From contig NZ_CP017476.1 in NCBI RefSeq assembly GCF_001761385.1, positions 1,663,501 through 1,727,500 on the forward strand: DNA of 64,000 nt. The letters are read 5' to 3'. The notes below the pieces were generated by a model. It had not been told where the DNA came from. It searched no databases and saw only the letters and a list, made by a program, of their open reading frames with translations. This document shows, one piece after another, positions 25,275 to 33,613 of the stretch (its first letter is position 1; every line of letters begins with the position of its first letter). The stretch is from Hydrogenophaga crassostreae. Its GTDB lineage: Bacteria; Pseudomonadota; Gammaproteobacteria; Burkholderiales; Burkholderiaceae_C. The translations under genes were made by a program, and so were the position numbers.

Positions 25275-25535
25275 ATGGTCGTCATTCGACTTTCTCGCGG
25301 CGGCTCCAAAGCCCGTCCTTTCTACAACATCGTGGTTGCCGACAAGCGCAACCGTCGCGATGGCCGTTTCATCGAGCGCATTGGTTTTTACAACCCAATG
25401 GCCCGCGGTGCTGAAGAGCCTTTGCGTCTCGCCGTTGACCGCCTGACCTACTGGACCGGCGTTGGCGCTGAGCCATCGGACACCGTGGCACGCTTGGTCA
25501 AGCAAGCCGCCAAAGCCGCTACCCCAGCTGCTTGA
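25275..25535 (+). CDS. rpsP: 30S ribosomal protein S16
   Basis: 86-residue small-subunit protein binding 16S rRNA. The family opening MVVIRLSRGGSKARPFYNIV and VADKRNRRDGRFIERIGFYNP are unmistakable. AAGGA eight bases before the ATG. First gene of the classic rpsP-rimM-trmD-rplS operon of translation and RNA modification. Confidence 0.98.
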   Translation: MVVIRLSRGGSKARPFYNIVVADKRNRRDGRFIERIGFYNPMARGAEEPLRLAVDRLTYWTGVGAEPSDTVARLVKQAAKAATPAA

Positions 25536-25588
25536 TTGATGTTGCCGGCTGAGCCCCTAAGGCTTGGCCAACAACACGCGAACGCCTC

Positions 25589-26182
25589 ATGACCTCTGGC
25601 TACTTCAAAGCATCGTCCATGCCGGACGACGCCATTGAACTGGGTCGGATTCAGGAGGCGTTTGGCATCAAGGGGTGGGTGCGCATCCACCCCCACAGCG
25701 CCGACACCGAGGCGCTGTTCGCCGCAACTGAGTGGCATCTGCAACCACCCGAACCCAAGTTCGCGCGTGGTTTTTCCGCTTTTACCGGCGTCGTGTCTGT
25801 CAAAGTGGGTGAAATCAAGGCCCATGCCGATGGCATCGTCGCCCGTATCGATGGCCTGGACGATCGCACCGGCGCCGAAGGGCTCAAAGGGGTGCGCATC
25901 AGCGTACCTCGCAGCGCTTTTCCGGTCACGCCTGAGGGCGAGTTTTATTGGGTTGACCTGATCGGCTTGCGCGTGGTGAACCGCGAAGGCGTTGAGATGG
26001 GCGTCGTGCGCGATCTCATGCCCACCGGGCCCAACTCGGTGCTCGTTCTTGAGTACACCGACATCAACGCCGATGGCAAAGAGCAGCTTTCCGAACGCAT
26101 GATTCCGTTCGTCGATGCCTATGTTGACAAGGTGGATCAGGCCGCGCGCCTGATCACAGTCGACTGGGGTCTGGATTACTGA
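25589..26182 (+). CDS. rimM: ribosome maturation factor RimM
   Basis: 197-residue 16S rRNA processing factor. N-terminal beta-barrel domain opening IELGRIQEAFGIKGWVRIHP and C-terminal PRC barrel with EFYWVDLIGLRVVNREG. Helps 30S head assembly with S19. The start at 25589 is uncertain; an internal ATG at 25619 (MPDDAIELG) is equally possible because neither has a good ribosome site. Followed by a REP-like hairpin in front of trmD. Confidence 0.95.
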   Translation: MTSGYFKASSMPDDAIELGRIQEAFGIKGWVRIHPHSADTEALFAATEWHLQPPEPKFARGFSAFTGVVSVKVGEIKAHADGIVARIDGLDDRTGAEGLKGVRISVPRSAFPVTPEGEFYWVDLIGLRVVNREGVEMGVVRDLMPTGPNSVLVLEYTDINADGKEQLSERMIPFVDAYVDKVDQAARLITVDWGLDY

Positions 26183-26186
26183 CCCC

Positions 26187-26223
26187 TCCCTGGAGGGGTG
26201 ACGCCGAAGGCGGCGCGGGGGGT
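26187..26223 (+). repeat. REP-like palindrome between rimM and trmD
   Basis: CCCCTCC-CTGG-AGGGG hairpin followed by GACGCCGAAGGCGGCGCGGGGGG. The GGTGACG...GGCGCGGGGGG section matches the ends of the inverted-repeat element at 23820-24036. It sits 13 bp before trmD, over the expected ribosome-binding zone. Confidence 0.55.
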
Positions 26224-26235
26224 GACAATACCCAC

Positions 26236-27012
26236 ATGCGTTTTGACGTCATCACCCTTTTTCCCGAATTGTTCGAGCCGTTTTTCAAGAGCGGCATCAC
26301 GCGGCGTGCGTTTGAATCCCGGCAGGTGGATGTGCGTTTGTGGAACCCGCGTGACCACGCGCAGGGCAATTACCGCCGTGTTGACGACCGGCCGTTTGGT
26401 GGCGGGCCGGGCATGGTGATGATGGCCGAACCTTTGTGGCGCTGCTTGCAGGCGATTCGAGTTGATCGTGCCGAGCCGGAACTGGCGTGTGCGCCGGTCG
26501 TGCTGTTTTCACCCATCGGTCAGAAGCTGGACCACGCGATGGCCACGGCTTGGTCAGAGAGCGCAGGCGCTGTGCTGCTGTGCGGCCGATACGAGGGCAT
26601 TGACCAGCGTTTCATTGACGCTTGCGTGGATCGGCAAGTCAGTCTGGGCGACTTCGTGCTGTCCGGCGGCGAGATCGCTGCCATTGCCTTGCTCGATTCG
26701 GTGGCGCGCTTGATGCCGGGCGTATTGAGCGATGAGGGCAGCCACCAGCAAGACAGTTTCAATCCTGCGCTGAGTGGCTTGCTGGACAGCCCCCACCACA
26801 CGCGGCCTGAGGTGTGGGAAGGGCCAGATGGCCCTGTTGGCGTGCCAGCCGCTTTGCTGGGCGGGCACCATGAACGCATTGGCCGTTACCGGCGCGATCA
26901 GAGCTTGACGCTTTCTCAGGCGCTCAGGCCTGAACTGGTTGACCAGGCCCGCGCAGCCGGGCAGTTGAGTAAAGCCGATGAGACTTTTCTGCGCACCCTA
27001 AAAAAGCTATAA
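26236..27012 (+). CDS. trmD: tRNA (guanine-N1-)-methyltransferase
   Basis: 258-residue SPOUT enzyme that makes m1G37 in tRNAs reading CNN codons. The opening MRFDVITLFPELFEPFFKSG, the motif RPFGGGPGMVMMAEP, and the trefoil-knot elements CGRYEGIDQRF, LSGGEIAA and LLDSPHHTRPEVWEG are all present. Standard position between rimM and rplS. The ribosome site is weak because a repeat occupies that segment. Confidence 0.97.
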   Translation: MRFDVITLFPELFEPFFKSGITRRAFESRQVDVRLWNPRDHAQGNYRRVDDRPFGGGPGMVMMAEPLWRCLQAIRVDRAEPELACAPVVLFSPIGQKLDHAMATAWSESAGAVLLCGRYEGIDQRFIDACVDRQVSLGDFVLSGGEIAAIALLDSVARLMPGVLSDEGSHQQDSFNPALSGLLDSPHHTRPEVWEGPDGPVGVPAALLGGHHERIGRYRRDQSLTLSQALRPELVDQARAAGQLSKADETFLRTLKKL

Positions 27013-27158
27013 TGCAAGGCTTTTCGATCCTCTGACCGGCCGTCACGACCGGGCCACTCCGCTGTATGAACCCTCCTTGGGGGTGCGTCCAGGACAGGGG
27101 CCCTGCCGGATTCGTGGCCTTTAGTGCAGCGCGGGCATGATCGTAATTAGTGGAAAAC

Positions 27159-27524
27159 ATGAACCTGATCCAAACCCTTGAGCAAGAAGAAATTGCTCGC
27201 TTGAACAAAGAGATCCCCGTGTTCGCCCCTGGCGACACCGTGGTCGTGAGCGTGAACGTGGTTGAGGGCACGCGCAAGCGTACCCAGGCATACGAAGGCG
27301 TGGTGATTGCCCGTCGCAACCGTGGCCTGAACTCCAGCTTCATCGTGCGCAAAATCTCCAACGGCGAAGGCGTCGAGCGCACCTTCCCGCTGTACAGCCC
27401 GCGTATCGCCGGTATCGAAGTGAAGCGCCGTGGTGCGGTTCGTCGCGCCAAGTTGTACTACCTGCGCGAGCGCAGCGGCAAGTCGGCACGTATCAAGGAA
27501 AAGTTGGGCGTCAAGGCCCGTTAA
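27159..27524 (+). CDS. rplS: 50S ribosomal protein L19
   Basis: 121-residue large-subunit protein at the 30S-50S interface. Family opening MNLIQTLEQEEIARLNKEIP and core FAPGDTVVVSVNVVEGTRKRTQAYEG. A GTG at 27150 is in frame but family alignment supports the ATG at 27159. The 146-nt leader may contain a regulatory structure: CCGGCCGTCACGACCGG occurs near 27038-27054 and the leader is unusually long for this operon. Last gene of the operon; a strong terminator follows. Confidence 0.97.
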   Translation: MNLIQTLEQEEIARLNKEIPVFAPGDTVVVSVNVVEGTRKRTQAYEGVVIARRNRGLNSSFIVRKISNGEGVERTFPLYSPRIAGIEVKRRGAVRRAKLYYLRERSGKSARIKEKLGVKAR

Positions 27525-27571
27525 GCGCCCAGCCTGCGCAAGAAGCAGGGGCTCCGGCCTCCGTTTTCATC

Positions 27572-27601
27572 AAAAAAGCCGCTCATCCGAGCGGCTTTTT
27601 T
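27572..27601 (+). terminator. intrinsic terminator of the rpsP operon
   Basis: AAAAAAGCCGCT-catccg-AGCGGCTTTTTT: 12-bp stem including A/T arms with a six-base loop, ending in a T-run, 48 bp after rplS. Confidence 0.92.
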
Positions 27602-27699
27602 GCATTCACAGCGCCATCCACCGGCATCGCGCGGAAGCGGCCGCCGCCCAAGTCGCACGTTCGGCAGCGCGGCGGTTCGATGTCACGTAAGCTCGAACC

Positions 27700-28383
27700 A
27701 TGTCCAGACCTTTGCCTCATTTTGATCCACGAGCGGTGCCGGTGTTGCCTGCGCTGTTCGGCGAAGGCCTGATGCCCGCCCACCCGGAGCGCCTGACGGC
27801 CCCCGGCCTGCGCCGCTTGTTTGCCGAGCCACCCCAGTGGGCCCCCGAGCTGCTGCGCGAGAAGCGCTTTGGTGAGCGGGTGCCCGTGCGTGCCGCGGTG
27901 TTGTTGCCTGTGGTGATGCGCGAGCGCCTGACGCTGCTGCTGACCCTGCGCTCAGCCCATCTGGCCAGCCATGCCGGGCAGATCGCCTTGCCCGGCGGCA
28001 AACTCGATGCCACCGATGCCAACGCCGTGGCCGCCGCCCTGCGTGAGACCCACGAAGAAATCGGTATTGGGCCCGAGCACATCGAAGTGCTGGGCACCAT
28101 GCCTGAGTACGTGACAGGCACCTCATTCGTCATCACGCCGGTGGTCGGTCTGGTCACCCCCGGTTTTGAGCTGCGACCCAACCCCGGCGAGGTGGACGAC
28201 GTTTTCGAAGTGCCGCTCGAATTTCTGATGGATCCAGCCAACCACCGACGCCACGCCTGGGATTGGGAGGGCACCGTGCGGGAGTGGTATTCCATGCCTT
28301 ACCAGGAAGCAGGGCAGGAGCGCTTCATCTGGGGGGCGACCGCGGGTATGTTGCGCAACTTCTATCGGCTTCTGACCGCCTGA
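27700..28383 (+). CDS. CoA diphosphatase-type Nudix hydrolase
   Basis: 227 residues. The CoA-pyrophosphatase pre-motif SHAGQIALPGGK runs directly into the Nudix box G-x5-E-x7-REUxEExGU, read as GGKLDATDANAVAAALRETHEEIGI. Cleaves CoA or nucleoside diphosphates. The 70 N-terminal residues are a variable extension. Conserved neighbour of rplS and the CobD/CbiB-like gene in many Burkholderiales. Confidence 0.9.
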   Translation: MSRPLPHFDPRAVPVLPALFGEGLMPAHPERLTAPGLRRLFAEPPQWAPELLREKRFGERVPVRAAVLLPVVMRERLTLLLTLRSAHLASHAGQIALPGGKLDATDANAVAAALRETHEEIGIGPEHIEVLGTMPEYVTGTSFVITPVVGLVTPGFELRPNPGEVDDVFEVPLEFLMDPANHRRHAWDWEGTVREWYSMPYQEAGQERFIWGATAGMLRNFYRLLTA

Positions 28384-28414
28384 TCGCGGCAAACGCGCGC
28401 TATATGATTGCCCC

Positions 28415-29365
28415 ATGAGTTTTTTTGCTATTTTGATTGCCTTGCTTCTGGAGCAAACCCGGCCATTGGCCTTTGACAACCCGGTGCATGGCGCCTTGCG
28501 CTCGTGGGCTCGCTGGGTGCGCCGCAACCTGGACGCCGGAGAGCCTGCCCAGGGCTGGTTGGCCTGGCTGCTGGCCGCAGGCATGCCGGCTGTGTTGTCG
28601 GCACTGGTTTACTGGGGGCTGTGGCGCTTCAGCACCGTCCTGGCCTTCGTCTGGCTGGTCGCGGTGTTGTACGTGACGGTGGGATTTCGCCAGTTCAGCC
28701 ACCACTTCACCGATATTCGCCAGGCGCTGGAGGCCGGCGACGAGCGCGGCGCGCGTGAAAAGCTGGCGACGTGGTTGCGCGTTGACGCCGCAAGCCTGCC
28801 GCGCGCCGAGTTGTTGCGCCAGGTGATCGAGCAAGCGGTCCTGGCGGCACACCGCCACGTGTTTGGGGTTTTGACCTGCTTTGGTGTGTTTTGGGTCTTG
28901 GGCCTGGGCCCCTTTGGCGCGATTTTTTACCGCATGGTCGAATACCTGGCGCGCAATTGGCGTGAGCGCCCTGATGGCACGCCAAGCACCGCCATGCAGA
29001 AAGCGGCCAAACAAGGCTGGAACGTTGTCGACTTTGTTCCCGCGCGGGTCACGGCGCTGGGTTTTGCCATCGTGGGCAACTTCGAAGAGTCCGTGGCCAC
29101 CTGGCGTGGCGAAGCCGAGCGCTTTGCGCCCGGTAACGATGGCGTGTTGCTGGCCGCGACTTCCGGCGCGCTGGGCGTTCGTCTGAGTCAGACCGTGGCA
29201 GCTGACGATGCCGACAGCAGCGTGGAAGGCGGTGTTTTTGACGGAGCGGCCCGCACCGAGCCGCAGATTTCCCATCTGGCCAGCGCGGTGGGGCTGGTGT
29301 GGCGCAGCGTGGTGCTGTGGATGCTGTTGTTGGTGCTGCTCACGCTGGCGCGCTGGCAGGGCTGA
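28415..29365 (+). CDS. CobD/CbiB family (AmpE-like) membrane protein
   Basis: 316-residue membrane protein resembling adenosylcobinamide-phosphate synthase. Helices at about residues 3-18, 46-90, 150-175 and 295-313. Cytosolic loops carry GFRQFSHHFTDIRQALEAGD and the region after ARNWRERPDG with the PARVTALGFAIVGNFEE motif of CbiB. As no cobalamin genes are near, a general membrane role rather than B12 synthesis is possible. Standard third gene behind rplS-Nudix. Confidence 0.82.
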   Translation: MSFFAILIALLLEQTRPLAFDNPVHGALRSWARWVRRNLDAGEPAQGWLAWLLAAGMPAVLSALVYWGLWRFSTVLAFVWLVAVLYVTVGFRQFSHHFTDIRQALEAGDERGAREKLATWLRVDAASLPRAELLRQVIEQAVLAAHRHVFGVLTCFGVFWVLGLGPFGAIFYRMVEYLARNWRERPDGTPSTAMQKAAKQGWNVVDFVPARVTALGFAIVGNFEESVATWRGEAERFAPGNDGVLLAATSGALGVRLSQTVAADDADSSVEGGVFDGAARTEPQISHLASAVGLVWRSVVLWMLLLVLLTLARWQG

Positions 29366-29489
29366 TTCCGGTTGGCCTTCAGGGCGAGAGCGGCGTTGTT
29401 CGCCTTTGCCGCTGTTCGGCACCGTCCGTGGTCTCCCGCCCGGCTTCACTTTGAAGGCGATCCGGTAACAGGCGCCCAACCATGAAACC

Positions 29490-29521
29490 AAAAAAAGCCT
29501 GCGGAATTCGCAGGCTTTTTC
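29490..29521. terminator. bidirectional intrinsic terminator
   Basis: A-run, GCCTGCG-gaatt-CGCAGGC, T-run. Ends the rightward CobD-like gene and the leftward rpoH, which converge here. Confidence 0.92.
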
Positions 29522-29537
29522 TCCAGGGCTTCAGGCG

Positions 29538-30494
29538 TCAGGCAAATTCAGCCAGTGCCTTGCGCATCTTTTTCATCGCGGCCACTTCGATCTGGCGCAC
29601 ACGTTCGGCGCTCACGCCGTATTCGGCGGCAAGTTCGTGCAGCGTCATGCCGCCGGAACCATCGTCGTTCACCTTGAGCCAGCGCTCGGTCACGATGCGG
29701 CGCGAGCGGTCATCCAGTTCGCCCATGGCGTTGGCTATGCCTTCAGTGGCCAACACATCGCGCTGAGCCGACTCGATCATCGCTGAAGGCTCGTGGGTTG
29801 CATCAGCCAGGAAGGCGATCGGGCCGAAGCGCTCTTCGCCATCGTCGCTGGGGCTGGGATCAAGCACCACATCGCCGCCCGACATGCGGGTTTCCATCTC
29901 GCGCACTTCTTCCGGCTTGACCTTCAGCTCGCGCGCGACGATCTCGACCTCGCCATCCGAAAACGCTTCGCGGTGGGTGTCGCCGTCCAAGGCCTCCGAG
30001 CGGAAACCCTGCTTCTTGGAGCGCAGGTTGAAAAACAGCTTGCGCTGGGCCTTGGTCGTGGCCATCTTCACCATGCGCCAGTTCTTCAGCACGTATTCGT
30101 GAATCTCGGCCTTGATCCAGTGCATGGCATAGCTCACCAGGCGCACACCCTGTTCCGGGTCGAAACGTTTGACGGCCTTCATCAGGCCCACATTGCCTTC
30201 CTGAATCAGGTCGCCGTGGGGCAGGCCATAACCCAGGTACTGGCGGGCAATCGAGACCACCAGGCGCAGGTGGGACATCACCAACTGGCCAGCGGCATCG
30301 ATATCGTTGTCGTCACGCAGGCGGCGGCCCGCGCTTTGCTCTTCTTCGAGCGTGAGCATGGGCATGCGGTTGACCGCAGAAATATAGGCGTCGAGGTTGC
30401 CCAGCGACGGCAAGGTGAGCGAACGGCTCGCCCACGGGTTCGTCACGGCCAAGGTGGCGGCGGGGAACGTGTTGGTGGCAAGTGCAGCAGACAT
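29538..30494 (-). CDS. rpoH: RNA polymerase sigma-32 (heat shock)
   Basis: 318-residue sigma factor for heat-shock promoters. Region 2 contains LVMSHLRLVVSIARQYLGYG and GLMKAVKRFDPEQGVRL, the RpoH box QRKLFFNLR is intact, and region 4 includes LHELAAEYGVSAERVRQIE. AAGGAGG 10 bases before the ATG fixes the start. The promoter region carries a perfect CIRCE element, so control by HrcA is likely in addition to post-translational DnaK/FtsH control. Confidence 0.97.
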   Translation of the reverse strand: MSAALATNTFPAATLAVTNPWASRSLTLPSLGNLDAYISAVNRMPMLTLEEEQSAGRRLRDDNDIDAAGQLVMSHLRLVVSIARQYLGYGLPHGDLIQEGNVGLMKAVKRFDPEQGVRLVSYAMHWIKAEIHEYVLKNWRMVKMATTKAQRKLFFNLRSKKQGFRSEALDGDTHREAFSDGEVEIVARELKVKPEEVREMETRMSGGDVVLDPSPSDDGEERFGPIAFLADATHEPSAMIESAQRDVLATEGIANAMGELDDRSRRIVTERWLKVNDDGSGGMTLHELAAEYGVSAERVRQIEVAAMKKMRKALAEFA

Positions 30495-30832
30495 GTGGAA
30501 AACCCTCCTTAGGTCAGGTATGCATTTATGTTAGCACTCTATGTGATCGAGTGCTAAGGAGAAGGTTCCATGTCCCTATGGGTCAGTTCGGGGCTTTGAC
30601 GGTGAAGGGCCGCGCCGAGTTTTGCCCCCTTTTCTGCGACCTTGGCTCTTTCCGACATGAAAATCTCGCCGTAAGTGCCTGTTTTATATGAATAAAATAC
30701 CTAATCAGGTAGGGCGCTATTGCCATGGCCGTGTCTCTGCTGCGAAGCAGTGGCTGGGTCCACAGCCTGCCGCCTGCGTGGGACTTTGGGCGCATCTGGC
30801 CGGCTTATTTCATTCATCCCGCGCCCGGGCTG
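30495..30832. other. 338-bp rpoH-mobR intergenic region
   Basis: Apart from the CIRCE element this stretch holds TTTTAT-N4-ATAAAA (30683-30698) and TACCT-N4-AGGTA (30699-30712) palindromes without a clear gene; they may mark an additional rpoH promoter. Confidence 0.4.
30531..30557. promoter_or_regulatory. CIRCE element (HrcA operator) before rpoH
   Basis: TTAGCACTC-N9-GAGTGCTAA, an exact match to the CIRCE consensus, 37-63 bp upstream of the rpoH start codon. Binding of HrcA here would repress sigma-32 synthesis. No groE or dnaK gene is in the window. Confidence 0.93.
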
Positions 30833-31291
30833 TCAGTCCAGACCCAGTGCCTTGTGCGCCAGCGCCAGGAAGCTGGCCCGTTCGGTGGGCGACAGTGCCG
30901 CCAGGATATCGGCCTGCAGGGCTTCCACCACCGGTCGGCTGGCGGCCAGCAGGTGCTCGCCTTCGGTGGTGAGGCGCAACTGGCGCGCCCGGCGGTCTTG
31001 TTCGCTGACCACGCGCTGCACGAGACCCTTTTGCTCCAGCCTGTCGATCACCCCGCCGATCGTGGCGCGGTCAAAGCTGATGTTGGCGGCCAGCGTGGCT
31101 TGATCGGTATCGGGTTGCTGGTTGATCGCGTCAAGCGCTGCGAACTGCACCGAGGTCAGGTCCAGGCCTGCGGCCTGGGTCTGTGCCTGGTAGATCTGGG
31201 TCGATTGCTGGTGCAGCCGCCGGATCAGGTGCCCGGCCATCTCGCTTCTGTCCATATGTGCAGCCCTGCTTTTTGAATTGCTTCCGATCAT
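30833..31291 (-). CDS. mobR: MarR family repressor, probable MobR
   Basis: 152-residue MarR regulator; start taken at 31291 (an in-frame ATG at 31255 is possible, and the frame to 31333 enters the operator). The winged helix has VQFAALDAINQQPDTDQATLAANISFDRATIGGVIDRLEQKGLV, cited only by its TLAANISFDRATIGG recognition portion, and the wing SEQDRRARQLRLT. Divergent from mobA across an operator/promoter unit. In Comamonas testosteroni the MarR-type MobR represses mobA and releases with 3-hydroxybenzoate, and the same layout here suggests the same role. Confidence 0.85.
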   Translation of the reverse strand: MIGSNSKSRAAHMDRSEMAGHLIRRLHQQSTQIYQAQTQAAGLDLTSVQFAALDAINQQPDTDQATLAANISFDRATIGGVIDRLEQKGLVQRVVSEQDRRARQLRLTTEGEHLLAASRPVVEALQADILAALSPTERASFLALAHKALGLD

Positions 31292-31309
31292 ACGGACGCG
31301 GTTTCCCTC

Positions 31310-31357
31310 TTGACGCATATGATAAGTATACATATCATATGTTTACTTATCGTAAAC
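31310..31357. promoter_or_regulatory. mobA promoter overlapped by MobR operators
   Basis: TTGACG (31310-31315) and TATCAT (31333-31338) with a 17-bp spacer form the mobA promoter. Palindrome CATATGATA-A-GTATAC-A-TATCATATG spans exactly spacer and -10 (31316-31341). A second palindrome GTTTAC-ttatc-GTAAAC follows at 31341-31357. MobR bound here would block polymerase. Confidence 0.75.
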
Positions 31358-31385
31358 CGTGGGCAAACCGCCTGAAGGAGACCGC

Positions 31386-33296
31386 ATGCAATACCACCTC
31401 AACGGCTTCAAACCGGGCGATCCCGATGTCAGCCCGGCCGCTCCCGGCCATCGGCAACCAGGCGATCCCATGCCGAAAACGGTTGACGTGTTGATCGCGG
31501 GCTCGGGGCCGGCGGGCCTGTGTCTTGCCGCCCAGCTTGCCGGGGTGCAGGGCATCAGCACCATGCTCGTCGAACCCAAACTTGCGCCCATGGAAAAGGG
31601 CCAGGCCGATGGCATCAATGTGCGCTCCATGGAGATGTTCCAGGCTTTCGGATTTGGCGAGAAGGTGTTGCGCGAGTCGGTCTGGATCAACGAGACCACT
31701 TTCTGGGCGCAGGGCCAGGCACAACACATCGAGCGGGTGGCACGCGTGCAAGACGTGCCTGAAGGCACGTCCGAGATGCCCCATGTGTTGATCAACCAGG
31801 CGCGGGTGCACGAGCTGTTTCTTGACATCATGCGCAACGCGCCCAGCCGTCTGGTGCCCGACCACGGCTGGAAGGTCGCCGACCTGTCGGTCGACACGAA
31901 TGCCACCGAATACCCGGTCACCGTCATTCTGGAGAACACCACACCCGAGTGCGAGGGCCAGACAACCACCGTGCGGGCGAACTACGTGGTGGGCTGCGAC
32001 GGTGCCCGCTCCAACGTGCGCCGCGCCATCGGCGGCCAGTTGCAGGGCGATGCGGCGCACCAGGCATGGGGTGTGATCGACCTGCTGGCCACCACCGACT
32101 TCCCCGACTGGCGCATGAAATCGTTCGTGCGCTCTCAAGACGACGGGATCCTGATGGTGTTGCCGCGCGAGGGCGGACACCTGGTGCGCCTGTATGTCGA
32201 GCTCGACAACCTGGGTGAAGACGAACGTGCGGCCGACCGTGGCATGAATGCTGACGACATCATCGCCAAGGCCCGACGCATCTTCAGCCCTTTCACGCTG
32301 GACGTGAAGGAGGTGGTGTGGTGGTCGATCTACGAGATCGGGCACCGCCTGACCGACAAGTTCGACGATGTGCCCGAAGCCGAAATGGCCAGCCGATTCC
32401 CCCGCGTGATGCTGGCCGGCGACGCCTGTCACACCCACAGTCCCAAGGCCGGGCAGGGCATGAACGTGTCCATGGGCGACACCTTCAACCTGGGCTGGAA
32501 GCTGATCTCGGTACTGACCGGCCGCGCCGACCCTTCGCTGTTGCACAGCTACTCCGGCGAACGGCGGGCCGCTGCCAAAGGCCTGGTGGAGTTCGACCAC
32601 AAGTGGGCGCGTGTCGTGGGCGCCCGCGATGAAGAAATTGCCGCTGCCGATGGCCTGCCCCGGGTGGCGCGCGAGTTCGTCAACAACCTGCCTTTCACCT
32701 GCGGCCTCACCATCCAGTACCAACCTGGCATCCTGGTCGGTGACGCCAGCTGCCAACCGCTGGCCACCGGTTTTGATATCGGCAAGCGTTTCCATTCGGC
32801 CCCTGTGATTCGACTGGCCGACGCCAAGCCCATGCAACTCGGCCACACCATTGACGCCGATGCCCGTTTCCGGTTGTTCATCTTTGCCCCTGCGGGCGAC
32901 GACGGCACCACCGGCGGCGCTGTGGCAGCGCTGTGCGACTGGCTGGAAACCGATCCCGCATCGCCCGTGCGCCGCCACACCGCAGCAGGCGAAGACACCG
33001 ATGCCGTGATCGACACAAGGGCCGTCTTCCAGCAGGAAGCCCACGCGCTGAACCACGCCGCCATGCCTTCTTTGCTGCGCCCGACAGTGGGCCGCTACGG
33101 GTTGTGCGATTACGAAAAGGTGTTCTGTCCTGACCTGAAGCGGGCCCAGGACATCTTCGAGATGCGTGGCATCAACCGGGCCGAAGGGTGTCTGGTTGTC
33201 GTGCGTCCCGACCAGTACGTAGGCCACATCCTCCCGCTGTCTGCCCGCGATCAGCTGGCGGCGTATTTCGCGGGCATCTTGCGGCAGCGTGGCTGA
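31386..33296 (+). CDS. mobA: 3-hydroxybenzoate 4-monooxygenase
   Basis: 636-residue FAD monooxygenase converting 3-hydroxybenzoate to protocatechuate. The N-terminus MQYHLNGFKPGDPD, DVLIAGSGPAGLCLAAQLAG (FAD), VVGCDGARSNVRRAIGG (DG) and RVMLAGDACHTHSPKAGQGMN (GD) motifs and the C-terminal thioredoxin-like domain with EGCLVVVRPDQYVG are those of C. testosteroni MobA, which I recall closely. AAGGAG ten bases upstream supports the ATG at 31386. With PobA it makes two hydroxybenzoates converge on protocatechuate. Confidence 0.94.
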   Translation: MQYHLNGFKPGDPDVSPAAPGHRQPGDPMPKTVDVLIAGSGPAGLCLAAQLAGVQGISTMLVEPKLAPMEKGQADGINVRSMEMFQAFGFGEKVLRESVWINETTFWAQGQAQHIERVARVQDVPEGTSEMPHVLINQARVHELFLDIMRNAPSRLVPDHGWKVADLSVDTNATEYPVTVILENTTPECEGQTTTVRANYVVGCDGARSNVRRAIGGQLQGDAAHQAWGVIDLLATTDFPDWRMKSFVRSQDDGILMVLPREGGHLVRLYVELDNLGEDERAADRGMNADDIIAKARRIFSPFTLDVKEVVWWSIYEIGHRLTDKFDDVPEAEMASRFPRVMLAGDACHTHSPKAGQGMNVSMGDTFNLGWKLISVLTGRADPSLLHSYSGERRAAAKGLVEFDHKWARVVGARDEEIAAADGLPRVAREFVNNLPFTCGLTIQYQPGILVGDASCQPLATGFDIGKRFHSAPVIRLADAKPMQLGHTIDADARFRLFIFAPAGDDGTTGGAVAALCDWLETDPASPVRRHTAAGEDTDAVIDTRAVFQQEAHALNHAAMPSLLRPTVGRYGLCDYEKVFCPDLKRAQDIFEMRGINRAEGCLVVVRPDQYVGHILPLSARDQLAAYFAGILRQRG

Positions 33297-33350
33297 TCCG
33301 GCAGCGCGACCTGAACCGTGCGCAGGTCGATAGCCCACCGTCAGGTCGCA

Positions 33351-33378
33351 GGCCTGGCGACGCGCAGAAAGCCAGGCC
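33351..33378 (+). terminator. hairpin after mobA
   Basis: GGCCTGGC (33351-33358) and GCCAGGCC (33371-33378) form an 8-bp stem, 54 bp after the mobA stop, without a good U-tract. Confidence 0.45.
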
Positions 33379-33403
33379 CGACTTCACGTGTACGGGCGAA
33401 AGC

Positions 33404-33613
33404 TCAATGCACCTCTTCGACGGTCGGTCGCGCGTATTCCCACCCGACAAGCGCGCGGGCGCCAAGGTAGGCGTTCCTCAGTCGCTCGGACAGGCCGTTC
33501 AGGTCCACTTCGCCATCGGTGTCGCAAGGTACCGAGACGCTCTCGCCTTGAGGAAGCAGTGACGCAAAGCACAACTGATGGGGTGCCGGGTCGTTTTGGG
33601 ATGTCATGTGCAT
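33404..33613 (-). CDS. small hypothetical protein
   Basis: 69 residues (start may be the second ATG, 33607). Natural-looking composition and high third-position GC in every codon, with the closing half LNGLSERLRNAYLGARALVG then WEYARPTVEEVH predicted helical. No family known. Codon use and lack of competing frames favour a real gene; no clear ribosome site. It lies between mobA and the exported-protein cassette. Confidence 0.5.
   Translation of the reverse strand: MHMTSQNDPAPHQLCFASLLPQGESVSVPCDTDGEVDLNGLSERLRNAYLGARALVGWEYARPTVEEVH

Noticed and set aside
27038..27158. Riboswitch or L19-type leader in front of rplS
   Set aside because: A weak hairpin exists, but I cannot match a known leader structure by eye.
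28400..29491. 363-codon frame opposite the CobD-like gene
   Set aside because: Composition (Gln/Arg/His-rich) typical of an antisense shadow.
31347..33338. A 663-codon frame opposite mobA
   Set aside because: Exactly antisense to a well-recognised gene and a product of high-GC third-position bias; no family motifs.
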